The notes below the pieces were generated by a model. The model ran no database searches. It was not told where the DNA came from and saw nothing but the letters and a program-made list of their open reading frames with translations. Position numbers and translations under genes: made by a program. From IMG/VR virus record IMGVR_UViG_3300044616_000369, positions 1-33,710 of that record: a stretch of 33,710 nucleotides of DNA; one strand, given 5' to 3'. Shown here in pieces: positions 1 through 5,740 of the stretch (the first letter of the stretch is position 1; every line of letters begins with the position of its first letter). This stretch comes from a virus.

Positions 1-1
1 C

Positions 2-244
2 CCTGACGCGATGGGAGGCGAGCCAACTGCGGCAAATGCGGTTCTCATGTGCGTCGAATGCCACCGGGAAAAAACAAATATTGATGTTACGAATATCGCG
101 AAGGCGAAGAGACGAGAAGCGCTACATTTGGGCGTCCGCAAAAAACCGAGCTTCGTTAGCCGTGGATTTGCGAAATTTACAAAAGCGCCCAAAGAGCCAC
201 TAAAGCTCCCGCCGCGCAAACCGATGTTTAGAGACAAGGATTGA
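2..244 (+). CDS. HNH endonuclease, C-terminal fragment (5' end outside window)
   Basis: The reading frame is open from the window edge, so the first in-frame ATG at 11 is not the true start. The visible text GGEPTAANAVLMCVECHREKT matches the second half of an HNH nuclease core: the Asn after the turn, the Cys-x-x-Cys-His pair and the Lys-Thr that follow it. After that comes a basic tail with IAKAKRREALHLGVRKK, common in phage and prophage HNH proteins. The first His of the motif (DH or HH) must lie upstream of the window. Probable DNA nicking or cutting enzyme, possibly packaging-associated or a homing type; the fragment cannot decide. The next small gene starts 4 nt after its stop. Confidence 0.75.
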   Translation, partial: PDAMGGEPTAANAVLMCVECHREKTNIDVTNIAKAKRREALHLGVRKKPSFVSRGFAKFTKAPKEPLKLPPRKPMFRDKD

Positions 245-248
245 TGCA

Positions 249-350
249 ATGGGGCCGGAAGACACACGCGAGTTGATACACATCTTTCAAGCGCTGTTGA
301 TTGCCGGCATCTGCGGCATCACGACGTATCTCATCATCGGTGATGAGTAA
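249..350 (+). CDS. 33-aa predicted membrane microprotein
   Basis: An ATG 4 nt after the HNH stop opens 33 codons ending in TAA. The peptide has a charged N-terminus (MGPEDTRELIH) and one hydrophobic stretch, about residues 12-30 (FQALLIAGICGITTYLIIG), long enough for a single membrane helix. The TAA stop shares its last A with the ATG of the next gene (TAATG), which suggests translational coupling. An upstream AAGGATT can serve as a ribosome binding site. The function is not recognised. Its place in a tight + strand run, and the hydrophobic profile, make a real gene more likely than chance, but it is very short. Confidence 0.5.
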   Translation: MGPEDTRELIHIFQALLIAGICGITTYLIIGDE

Positions 351-475
351 TGAGATGGTTCAAAAGGTTGAAGCGTAACTGGGGCAACCCTGGACGCTAC
401 AAGGAAAGCCCGGTCGCGAGACGCCCACGCGTAAGGGTCTACATCATGTTGGGCGGGCAGAGGATCACGCTATGA
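350..475 (+). CDS. 41-aa highly basic microprotein
   Basis: It starts in the TAATG overlap with the preceding gene and ends with TGA inside the ATGA overlap at 472-475, so it is coupled on both sides. The peptide (starting MRWFKRLKRNWGNPGRYK) contains about eleven Arg/Lys among 41 residues and essentially no acidic residue beyond one Glu, giving a strongly basic product. No domain is recognised. A nucleic-acid-binding accessory role is possible but unproven. Support comes from the head-to-tail overlaps rather than from homology. Confidence 0.5.
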   Translation: MRWFKRLKRNWGNPGRYKESPVARRPRVRVYIMLGGQRITL

Positions 476-804
476 ATGCTATGACTGACATGCAGATTGC
501 CGGTGACGCGCTGACGCTGCGCCTGGAGACGATTGCGATTAACGCCGTCGTTGCGGCGCAGATTGCCAAGGGTCGCGGCCATCTGCCGTGGCTGGATGAA
601 GATACGCGCCGCAAGTCGATTATCGCTGGCTATCTGAACATTCCGGCTGCTGAAGAAATTCAGGCTGAGAACTACCACTATCAGGTTGTCGCCCAGACGC
701 AGGCTCCGAAAAATCCGAAGATTGAGGCGATTGAGAAGACGCTCGCCGACGCGCTCAATATCGACGATGAGCCTGTGAAAGCAAAGGTTAAGCAGGCCGC
801 GTAA
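472..804 (+). CDS. Conserved-looking phage protein of unknown function, 110 aa
   Basis: The ATG at 472 overlaps the previous stop (ATGA) and has a good AGAGGA ribosome binding site about 9 nt upstream. The protein is soluble, with an Ala/Ile-rich helical N-terminal half, a central HLPWLDEDTRRKSIIAGY segment, and a Lys/Ala-rich tail (EPVKAKVKQAA). Codon choice is GC-rich and regular, as expected for a real gene. No family can be named from the sequence. It is the last gene before a strong hairpin at 808-825 and ahead of the excisionase/integrase pair, so it probably ends the small + strand transcript that begins with the HNH gene. Confidence 0.7.
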   Translation: MNAMTDMQIAGDALTLRLETIAINAVVAAQIAKGRGHLPWLDEDTRRKSIIAGYLNIPAAEEIQAENYHYQVVAQTQAPKNPKIEAIEKTLADALNIDDEPVKAKVKQAA

Positions 805-807
805 TCA

Positions 808-825
808 GAGGGGCTACGGCCCCTC
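808..825 (+). other. Strong hairpin with UACG tetraloop after the 472-804 gene
   Basis: GAGGGGC at 808-814 pairs perfectly with GCCCCTC at 819-825 around a TACG loop, giving a C(UACG)G-type stable tetraloop in RNA. It lies 4 nt after the TAA stop. There is no U-tract on either side, so it is not a canonical intrinsic terminator. It may stabilise the 3' end or weaken read-through into the excisionase/integrase genes. Confidence 0.45.
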
Positions 826-856
826 CCTACCCTCAAACATAGGTAAATTTACGCAC

Positions 857-1192
857 ATGCTGTTCTTGACGATGGACGATGTCGCGGGCCGTCTGCACGT
901 GTCCAAGCGCTGGCTGCAGGGATATGTCAGCGGCAAACCGCTTGGGCGTATCGTTGGAAAGAAGCGGCTCTTTACGGAAGCCGACGTGATGATGATTTGG
1001 GAAGCTATGCCATGCCCCTCAAGCTCTACCCCGGCGCGAACCGCTCGCCAAACTACCGGATACGCGGCGTCCTCAATGGAATTAGAATTGACCAAAGCAC
1101 GGGAACTTCTGATTTCGACGCGGCTCGAAAGGCTCTCCAAAAACTTGAAGTTCAAATCGAATGTGGAGCCTTTCGTGAGAAGGCGCGGATAG
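857..1192 (+). CDS. Excisionase-like helix-turn-helix DNA-binding protein
   Basis: A 111-aa product. Residues about 5-50 read as a winged-helix/MerR-type HTH of the excisionase class: MDDVAGRLHVSKRWLQGYV, then a short wing with KPLGRIVGKKRLFTEADV. The C-terminal half (starting PCPSSSTPARTARQTTG) resembles tails I know from rhizobial phage excisionase-like proteins. The first ATG is used, but the ATG at 872 would still keep the whole HTH; neither has a strong ribosome binding site. Its last 181 nt run in another frame inside the integrase gene, an intimate arrangement that fits a directionality factor made together with its integrase. Alternatively it could be a small repressor. Confidence 0.7.
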   Translation: MLFLTMDDVAGRLHVSKRWLQGYVSGKPLGRIVGKKRLFTEADVMMIWEAMPCPSSSTPARTARQTTGYAASSMELELTKARELLISTRLERLSKNLKFKSNVEPFVRRRG

Positions 1193-2007
1193 TCACTTTC
1201 TCTCAGGCTCTCAGGCTCTACGTCGCGGAGACGAAGCAAGAGCGTCATTTGATGAAGTTGCTTGATTATTTTGGGCCGCGCGACATTACCACGATTACGG
1301 CGCAAGACATTATGCGGGCGTCGCATGAGTTGTGCCCGGATGTGTCGAATGCGACGCGCAATCGGCAAGTCTATACGCCGATGGTCGCTATTTTGCGGAT
1401 GAACGGGATTTCTCTGATTGTGAAGCGTCCAAAGGGAGCGCAGGGCAATCGTCGGTCGTTTTTCTTCACGCCGGAAGATGTGACGCGACTGATTGAGGCG
1501 GCGAGCGAACAAGATGCGGAGTTTGGGCTGTTTTTGATGTTTTTGCTTTATACCGGCGCACGTTTGGGAGAGGCGATTTCGCTGACATGCGACAATCTGC
1601 ATTTGAGCGAGGCGCGGGCGGTGTTTCCGAAAACCAAGAATGGGCAACCGAGGCTTGTTTATTTGCCGCCGCAGCTTGTTGCGGGGTTGGCGTCGCATCC
1701 GCGCGGCTTAGAGCGCACGGGCAAGGTGTTTCGATTTATTAAGGACAGGCGGATATATGACCGTTTGACGCGGGCTGAGCAGGCGTGTGGGGTGATTATT
1801 CCTGACGGCGTGTCGTTTCACGCTTTTCGTCATACGTTTGGGAGTTGGATGCGCCGTTATGGTGGGTTAGACACGTCGGGATTGGTTGCGACGGGTGCGT
1901 GGCTGTCACGCGCGTCTGCTCAGATATATGAACATGCGGATGCGAACGAGGCGGCGAAGCGGGCTGATTTGCTGCCGATGGTAAAATCCTGGGCAATTCA
2001 TGGGTAG
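1012..2007 (+). CDS. int: Tyrosine recombinase, phage integrase
   Basis: A 331-aa product with start at ATG 1012; an in-frame ATG at 997 would add five residues, but the protein from MPLKLYPG already holds the expected N-terminal arm-binding region. A core-binding segment spans about 60-140. The catalytic domain shows Arg184 in TGARLGE, a Lys in KTKNGQPR near 207-209, His270 and Arg273 in HAFRH, Trp297 at the second His/Trp position, and nucleophile Tyr306 in ASAQIYEHA. All key residues are present, so the enzyme should be active. It would integrate the phage at an attB site. The gene starts inside the excisionase-like gene; the sequence after its stop is the natural place to look for attP. 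Confidence 0.95.
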   Translation: MPLKLYPGANRSPNYRIRGVLNGIRIDQSTGTSDFDAARKALQKLEVQIECGAFREKARIVTFSQALRLYVAETKQERHLMKLLDYFGPRDITTITAQDIMRASHELCPDVSNATRNRQVYTPMVAILRMNGISLIVKRPKGAQGNRRSFFFTPEDVTRLIEAASEQDAEFGLFLMFLLYTGARLGEAISLTCDNLHLSEARAVFPKTKNGQPRLVYLPPQLVAGLASHPRGLERTGKVFRFIKDRRIYDRLTRAEQACGVIIPDGVSFHAFRHTFGSWMRRYGGLDTSGLVATGAWLSRASAQIYEHADANEAAKRADLLPMVKSWAIHG

Positions 2008-2302
2008 TCAGCGTCTACAAACAGTAAAGCGAGTAAAAACAGATGGTTCTGAAATCGTTCACGGCCTTGAACAGGCTTGACGGCTATTTTCCAGCCTTTT
2101 TGGAAAAGCCGCTTTTACCATGTAAATTCAATACTTACGACAATCTGGCGAGATACGCGGATGTCGGAACAACGCAAGAACGCGCACCAGAATGTGGGGT
2201 TATCTTGGGCACTACCCAAGAATTTACCCAGAACATTCGATTAGAGAATTGGCGTAGGTTGCCATCCTGTTCGTGCGTATCTTTACAGGGGGGTGTCCGC
2301 TA
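2008..2302 (+). other. Noncoding stretch behind integrase; candidate attP/regulatory region
   Basis: No convincing gene is seen in these 295 nt. Two structures stand out: a hairpin at 2082-2110 (TTTTCCA pairs with TGGAAAA, extended by GGC/GCC across a 2-nt bulge, followed by GCTTTT), which may act as a weak terminator for int, and a perfect 7-bp dyad at 2203-2221. The attachment core cannot be identified without the host sequence. Confidence 0.4.
2203..2221. promoter_or_regulatory. Inverted repeat, possible operator upstream of LuxR-type gene
   Basis: TCTTGGG (2203-2209) and CCCAAGA (2215-2221) are perfect inverted copies around CACTA. The dyad lies about 80 nt upstream of the HTH regulator start and is not followed by a T-run, so an operator is more plausible than a terminator. 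The binding protein is unknown; the neighbouring regulator or the excisionase-like protein are candidates. Confidence 0.35.
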
Positions 2303-2569
2303 ATGCGCCTCTCCCTCCTATACGACGATCCTATGGTTAAGGCTGTGCTTGAGGAAGCGGAGCGGAAAGATCAGGAGCGCTTGGCTCAGCTGACGCCAAC
2401 TCAGCGGGCCATCCTGCCCCTCATCTGCGACGGTCAGCCAAACAAGATAGCGGCCCATGAGCTTGGCATCTCTCAGCGGACGCTGGAGAACCACCGGGCG
2501 CAAATCATGGAACGTACCAGCTGCAAGACGTTTGCTGAGCTAGTCCGTCTTCATGCCAGGGCTGGCTAG
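2303..2569 (+). CDS. LuxR/FixJ-type helix-turn-helix regulator, stand-alone
   Basis: An 88-aa protein. The ATG at 2303 is preferred over a GTG at 2273 because AGGGGGG at 2287-2293 lies 9 nt upstream. Residues about 31-85 form a LuxR C-terminal HTH: LTPTQRAILPLICDGQPNKI, then AAHELGISQRTLENHRAQIM, with the usual Leu-Thr-Pro start, Gly turn and V/L-ENHR recognition helix. There is no receiver or autoinducer domain, only about 30 extra N-terminal residues. Likely a phage transcription regulator next to the integration module. It converges with the - strand series, overlapping its last gene by 4 nt. Confidence 0.85.
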   Translation: MRLSLLYDDPMVKAVLEEAERKDQERLAQLTPTQRAILPLICDGQPNKIAAHELGISQRTLENHRAQIMERTSCKTFAELVRLHARAG

Positions 2570-2766
2570 AGAGGCTTCCTGACGCACTTGAGCTTCCAAT
2601 ACTCATGTTCGTCAGGCGCTAATGGTGACTGGGCTATTTTAAGCTGGCTCGGCAATCCGCAGACGACAACAGGTTCGGCGAGGGTCTGATACGCTCTCGC
2701 CGTTCTTGTATCGCAGTCATTTGGATTGATAGCCGCCGAGCAGATAAAAACGACGGCATATATCAA
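2566..2766 (-). CDS. Small Cys-containing exported-type protein, 66 aa
   Basis: It starts at a TTG that overlaps the stop of the preceding gene (TTGA), with no better in-frame start. The N-terminus MIYAVVFICSAAINPND is short and hydrophobic, followed by a Cys pattern (CDTRTARAYQTL, VVCGLPSQLK, LKCVRKPL) that may form disulfides. This resembles small exported phage or prophage proteins I have seen without an assigned function. It is the terminal gene of the long - strand run and meets the LuxR-type gene tail to tail. The start codon and function are uncertain. Confidence 0.55.
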   Translation of the reverse strand: MIYAVVFICSAAINPNDCDTRTARAYQTLAEPVVVCGLPSQLKIAQSPLAPDEHEYWKLKCVRKPL

Positions 2767-2993
2767 TTTGGCTTGCCGCCCTTGATGACGCCGAGCGGCA
2801 CCTCAGAATGAATGCCAATTGATAGCCGGAGGCGTTTCAGCATCTCCATGCCTTCGGCCATCAGCTCCGGCTCCTTGAGGTTCCTGACGGCCTCTAGCAG
2901 CGTGATATAGGCCAAGGTGCGGGCCGCCGTTCTGTCGCCTACCATGAAAATCTGCCCGTCAGGCGCTTCGATAAATTCAATATCATCGTCCAT
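2763..2993 (-). CDS. Hypothetical phage protein, 76 aa
   Basis: The ATG at 2993 follows the previous stop by 1 nt and has GGGGAG about 8 nt upstream. The N-terminus is acidic (MDDDIEFIEAPDGQIFMVGD), then comes a helical region (RTLAYITLLEAVRNLKEPEL) and a short basic end. No domain is recognised. Spacing with both neighbours supports a co-transcribed gene in the tail of the lysis/late transcript. Confidence 0.65.
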   Translation of the reverse strand: MDDDIEFIEAPDGQIFMVGDRTAARTLAYITLLEAVRNLKEPELMAEGMEMLKRLRLSIGIHSEVPLGVIKGGKPN

Positions 2994-2994
2994 G

Positions 2995-3261
2995 TCAGGC
3001 TCCCCTCACCCAAGCGTCAGCGTCGTCTACCGGCGCGGCGACGTATTTCGGTTTACGGACGATTTCACGCGTATCGGTTCTAACGTAGCCTGATGAAACG
3101 CCACGCTCGGCAACCTTAAGCTGGAGATAAAGCTCAGCAATCCAGCAAACGGCATCGTCAAAGGCTTCAGCAAGCCCGAGATTATGGTCAAGCAGCGCGT
3201 CATGTATCCCTCCGACTAGCTCATTCGTTTGATGCAGTTTGCGGATTTCATTTCTCGACAT
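2995..3261 (-). CDS. Hypothetical helical phage protein, 88 aa
   Basis: The start overlaps the 3' end of the metallophosphoesterase gene by 14 nt. The protein is mostly helical with an acidic central part (LGLAEAFDDAVCWIAELYLQ) and a C-terminal GYVRTDTREIVRKPKY strand-like segment. No family is recognised. Co-directional overlap with the phosphoesterase suggests joint expression, though not a proven joint role. Confidence 0.65.
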   Translation of the reverse strand: MSRNEIRKLHQTNELVGGIHDALLDHNLGLAEAFDDAVCWIAELYLQLKVAERGVSSGYVRTDTREIVRKPKYVAAPVDDADAWVRGA

Positions 3262-4312
3262 CAGCCACCTGTTCCTTTGAGGCCACGTAATCGTCTCTGA
3301 TGGCGTCTAGGAGCTTGACGCCAATCTCTACTGTCGGGGCGCACCAGACGCGGGCGCGTGACGTTTCCGGCTCTCTCGGGTCAACGATTATGAGAGCGCT
3401 AGCATGCACCTTCTGGGGCGGGAAATTGAGCTGCTTGGCGTAGTGATCCACCTGTTTGTAACCACTCACCCGCACAAGCTGGCTGACCATGCCGTCGCCG
3501 TCGTTGCACAGCCCTTGGTCGCCGCCGCTATGCAGATGGCCGGAGACAAGGATGTGGTCACGATGGCCGAAAGCTAGCTCGCGCCGCATTCCGTGATTGA
3601 TGTTGTATTGGCTGCGTCCTGGGAAATCGTGCCGGGCGTTGACGCGGGTAATCGCGCCGCATGGTGACTTGAGGGCTATGCGGACGCCGTGATCCTCAGT
3701 AACCCCGCCAGCGTGGCGCAGTATCCAATTCAGGGGATTTTCCAATCCGCTCCCGTTCCAACAGTCGTGGTTGCCGAGAACGCAGAAAAGGTTGTCGTGC
3801 TGAGTGAGCAACCACTCGGCCAGCATGATGGCCTCGTGTACCGAGGTTGACTGATGAGCATATAGGCGCGCAAGCCGACCAACCCAGAAATTCGCGATGT
3901 CTCCAATATGGCCGGATAGGATGGCAGGATGCTTTGCCAATTCCACATGAGCGCGAAGCAGCCGCATATTACAGCCGTCAGCGTCCACATGCGGATCACC
4001 CCATACCCATAATCCGAACGGGCCGTCGATATGGACATCAACCGGGATAAGTGTTCGCGCATCGTCGGCGGCGATTGACCTGTCACCTTGCGCCGTCCTT
4101 GCTTCTAAAAGCTCGTCAATGGTCGGGAGTGACGACGGGAGTTTCGGAGCCGTGAACTTGGGGATTACTTTCTCTAGGTGACGCATCCGGTGCTGCATGG
4201 CCCGGCGGGAGATGCCGAGAAGATTTGCCGCTCCTGAAATCGTGCCGGTTTGATCATACGCTTGACGGGTTCGCTCTACTTCCTGCTCAGAAAGAGGCTG
4301 CTGCGTCATCAT
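3248..4312 (-). CDS. Metallophosphoesterase with N-terminal HTH
   Basis: A 354-aa protein. Residues 24-46 look like a Fis-type HTH (ISGAANLLGISRRAMQHRM). The calcineurin-like domain shows all metal-ligand blocks in order: Asp106-x-His108 in GDPHVD, Asp138 in GDIAN, Asn181-His182 in GNHD, His228 in NARHDF, and GHLH at 258-261. It should hydrolyse a phosphomono- or diester with two metal ions; the substrate is unknown. The ATG at 4312 overlaps the stop of the holin-like gene (ATGA), with a second ATG one codon later. The HTH suggests action at or on DNA. I know of similar fusions in other phages, so the architecture itself is not new. Confidence 0.9.
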   Translation of the reverse strand: MMTQQPLSEQEVERTRQAYDQTGTISGAANLLGISRRAMQHRMRHLEKVIPKFTAPKLPSSLPTIDELLEARTAQGDRSIAADDARTLIPVDVHIDGPFGLWVWGDPHVDADGCNMRLLRAHVELAKHPAILSGHIGDIANFWVGRLARLYAHQSTSVHEAIMLAEWLLTQHDNLFCVLGNHDCWNGSGLENPLNWILRHAGGVTEDHGVRIALKSPCGAITRVNARHDFPGRSQYNINHGMRRELAFGHRDHILVSGHLHSGGDQGLCNDGDGMVSQLVRVSGYKQVDHYAKQLNFPPQKVHASALIIVDPREPETSRARVWCAPTVEIGVKLLDAIRDDYVASKEQVADVEK

Positions 4313-4533
4313 TTACCGCCATTCGTAAAATGGGTGAGCCATTTGATGATGATTTGGCTGCTCAGCCAGATGCAGCCCAGAATGGGCAACCATAGGGCTG
4401 CGGTTTCGCTAGCGTCTTTTAAGTGAAATGCCGGACTAATAATCGCCGCTCCTGAAATCGCCGCAGTAACCTTCTCGGTTGTGGTTTCAAATAACGCATT
4501 CACAAACCCCCACACCGAATGATCTTCGTTCAT
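4309..4533 (-). CDS. Small membrane protein, candidate holin
   Basis: A 74-aa product. The ATG at 4533 shares TAATG with the stop of the lipoprotein gene, which favours it over a start five codons earlier. After a short polar N-terminus (MNEDHSVWGFVNALFE) there are two hydrophobic stretches, about residues 24-38 (VTAAISGAAIISPAF) and 48-68 (ALWLPILGCIWLSSQIIIKW), and a short basic end. Size, two possible membrane helices and a place in the lysis cassette fit a T7-type (class II) holin that would release the endolysin. The 57-aa membrane protein at 4911-5084 is the rival candidate. Confidence 0.6.
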   Translation of the reverse strand: MNEDHSVWGFVNALFETTTEKVTAAISGAAIISPAFHLKDASETAALWLPILGCIWLSSQIIIKWLTHFTNGGK

Positions 4534-4742
4534 TATCGCACCCTGCAAGCGTCTCGGAATTTGCCGTAGTCAGTAACCAGACGACGAAGCTCAGCGTCTT
4601 TGTGCAAGGCGCGCATTTCGGCAGCGGCTCGTTTCATCTGATCAGCGGAGTAGTTGATCAGAGGCGGGCAACCGCCGCCTCCGGTCGATTGGCAGGCGGC
4701 GAGGCTAAAAGCTGCCGTTGTCAAGACGATCAATCGTTTCAT
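4533..4742 (-). CDS. Rz1-like outer-membrane spanin lipoprotein
   Basis: A 69-aa protein with a signal sequence and lipobox: MKRLIVLTTAAFSLAAC, cleavage expected before Cys17. The mature part has GGGGCPPLINYSADQM and a C-terminal LVTDYGKFRDACR, the pattern seen in short o-spanins (Pro-containing, helix at the end). It should be lipidated in the outer membrane and pair with the inner-membrane partner encoded just upstream. AAGGA lies 6-7 nt before the ATG. Its first 38 nt overlap the end of the partner gene in another frame, the classic Rz/Rz1 embedding. Confidence 0.8.
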   Translation of the reverse strand: MKRLIVLTTAAFSLAACQSTGGGGCPPLINYSADQMKRAAAEMRALHKDAELRRLVTDYGKFRDACRVR

Positions 4743-4914
4743 CGTCAGTCCTTGGCTGTGCGATTATCTCGCCACGCTTTTTATCTATAGCGGCCTGCTC
4801 TTCCAGCTTATGCAGTCTCTCCTCTAACGTGCCTTTTTCGCGCGCCAGAGAGAGAGCAAAGATAAGCGTTGTGAAGCAGAATGCGCCGACTATGCCGGCT
4901 ATCAGGATCGTCAC
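4705..4914 (-). CDS. Rz-like inner-membrane spanin
   Basis: A 69-aa protein: one N-terminal membrane helix (ILIAGIVGAFCFTTLIFALS, about residues 3-22) and a charged coiled-coil-like periplasmic part (EKGTLEERLHKLEEQAAID). This is the i-spanin plan, though shorter than lambda Rz. The start is GTG, overlapping the upstream stop as GTGA, so translation is probably coupled. With the overlapping lipoprotein it would join inner and outer membranes in the last step of lysis. Confidence 0.75.
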   Translation of the reverse strand: MTILIAGIVGAFCFTTLIFALSLAREKGTLEERLHKLEEQAAIDKKRGEIIAQPRTDDETIDRLDNGSF

Positions 4915-5084
4915 AGATCACGCGTCCCGCCGGTGACATTCCAGTCCTTGGCGGCGATGAGGCCAAGGCCGACAAGAGCGCCCTGCAGATCTTCCCAGTT
5001 GACGGTTTTCGTCTGCCAGGCGTTCCACAACACGGTCAGCAAAGCGAGGATACCGGGGATCGTCGTCATCCAATTCGTAAACAT
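4911..5084 (-). CDS. 57-aa membrane protein of the lysis cassette
   Basis: The ATG at 5084 has AGGAGT 6 nt upstream, so it is chosen over an earlier in-frame ATG at 5123. The N-terminal half has a hydrophobic helix (TTIPGILALLTVLWNAW) and the second half a conserved-looking LVGLGLIAAKDWNVTGG. I recall this pattern from small proteins beside phage endolysins. The function is not established; an antiholin or second holin role is possible. The stop overlaps the GTG of the i-spanin gene. Confidence 0.65.
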   Translation of the reverse strand: MFTNWMTTIPGILALLTVLWNAWQTKTVNWEDLQGALVGLGLIAAKDWNVTGGTRDL

Positions 5085-5094
5085 AGCTATACTC

Positions 5095-5238
5095 CTAGTT
5101 GCAGGGATTTGATGTGCGGTCACGCGCGATACATTCGGCGTATTTGGCTGTTTCGCAGCCCGTCAGAAACGCAGCACCGATTAGGATGCAGGCCAGCATG
5201 GCAAGCGCGAAGAAGGTATGAGCGAGTTCTTTAAGCAT
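5095..5238 (-). CDS. Tiny lipoprotein, 47 aa
   Basis: The ATG at 5238 follows the endolysin stop, with GAGGCGG just upstream. The product has a long hydrophobic signal (ALAMLACILIGAAFLTGC) with a lipobox ending at Cys28, leaving a mature lipopeptide of only 20 residues, CETAKYAECIARDRTSNPCN, with three cysteines. It is probably lipidated. In the lysis cassette it could be an additional outer-membrane factor or an inhibitor of re-adsorption; neither is shown. The gene ends before the ribosome binding site of the next gene. Confidence 0.6.
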   Translation of the reverse strand: MLKELAHTFFALAMLACILIGAAFLTGCETAKYAECIARDRTSNPCN

Positions 5239-5245
5239 GTCCGCC

Positions 5246-5671
5246 TCACGCGATTGATGGAGGCTTTTTGCCGGCGTTCAGGTCGGCCAAAGTCAGCCCG
5301 CCAGTCCATTGCAGATGTGCGTATTCCTTGAAGGTTCGCCAATCACCGGCGTATTCAAGGCCGAGCTTCTTCCCGATTTCGCCACATCTCTTAAAAAGAG
5401 CGATGTCTTTCCATTGAGGCTTGCCGTTTACGATTGGGCAGAAATCAAACGCTAGACGCCAGTTGTGCCAGGATTTGCCGGCACGAGCATTCGTCACCCT
5501 TGGGCCAGGAGCCGTGCGACCTTGGGCATAAAGCGCGTTCTGAGAGGCAAAGTCCCGGTAGGTGGAGGTGATGATCACATCAATATGCTGACGCTTGCAC
5601 TCGGCGATAAACTCTCGACACAGGCGGGCGACGTGCGGGTGAAGGTCGTCAATGTTTCTGGAGTTGATCAC
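5246..5671 (-). CDS. Endolysin, M15-family peptidoglycan L,D-endopeptidase/carboxypeptidase
   Basis: The preferred start is GTG at 5671 (MINSRNIDDLHPHVARL), with GGGG 7 nt upstream, giving 141 aa. The ATG at 5698 would add nine residues but lies in the loop of an intrinsic terminator hairpin. Zinc-peptidase motifs of the M15 (VanY/CwlK/T5 endolysin) family are present: ITSTYRDFASQNALYAQGR, then His and Asp ligands in SWHNWRLAFDF, and the catalytic Glu plus third ligand in KEYAHLQW. It cuts peptide cross-links or stem peptides of peptidoglycan at lysis. There is no signal peptide, so export needs a holin. It opens the lysis cassette. Confidence 0.9.
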   Translation of the reverse strand: MINSRNIDDLHPHVARLCREFIAECKRQHIDVIITSTYRDFASQNALYAQGRTAPGPRVTNARAGKSWHNWRLAFDFCPIVNGKPQWKDIALFKRCGEIGKKLGLEYAGDWRTFKEYAHLQWTGGLTLADLNAGKKPPSIA

Positions 5672-5682
5672 GGCGTTGCCCC

Positions 5683-5714
5683 AAAGAAAAAGGGCCACGC
5701 CATCGGCGCAGCCC
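5683..5714 (-). terminator. Intrinsic terminator between virion genes and lysis cassette
   Basis: Read on the - strand, a 10-bp stem (GGGCTGCGCC with GGCGTGGCCC, two G-U wobbles in the middle, 3-nt loop) is followed by TTTTTCTTT. It lies downstream of the 652-aa virion protein gene and overlaps the region just before the endolysin start. It would reduce late transcript flow into lysis genes unless antiterminated. Confidence 0.75.
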
Positions 5715-5740
5715 TCTAACGGTTGCTATTTGATTTATGA

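Noticed and set aside
814-1698. 294-codon - strand frame opposite the integrase gene
   Set aside because: Arg/Pro-rich antisense shadow of a clear tyrosine recombinase; no motif.
2043-2303. 86-codon + strand reading frame between int and the LuxR-type gene
   Set aside because: Poor ribosome binding site, mixed composition, no recognisable pattern, and it runs over a dyad and the next gene's ribosome binding site.
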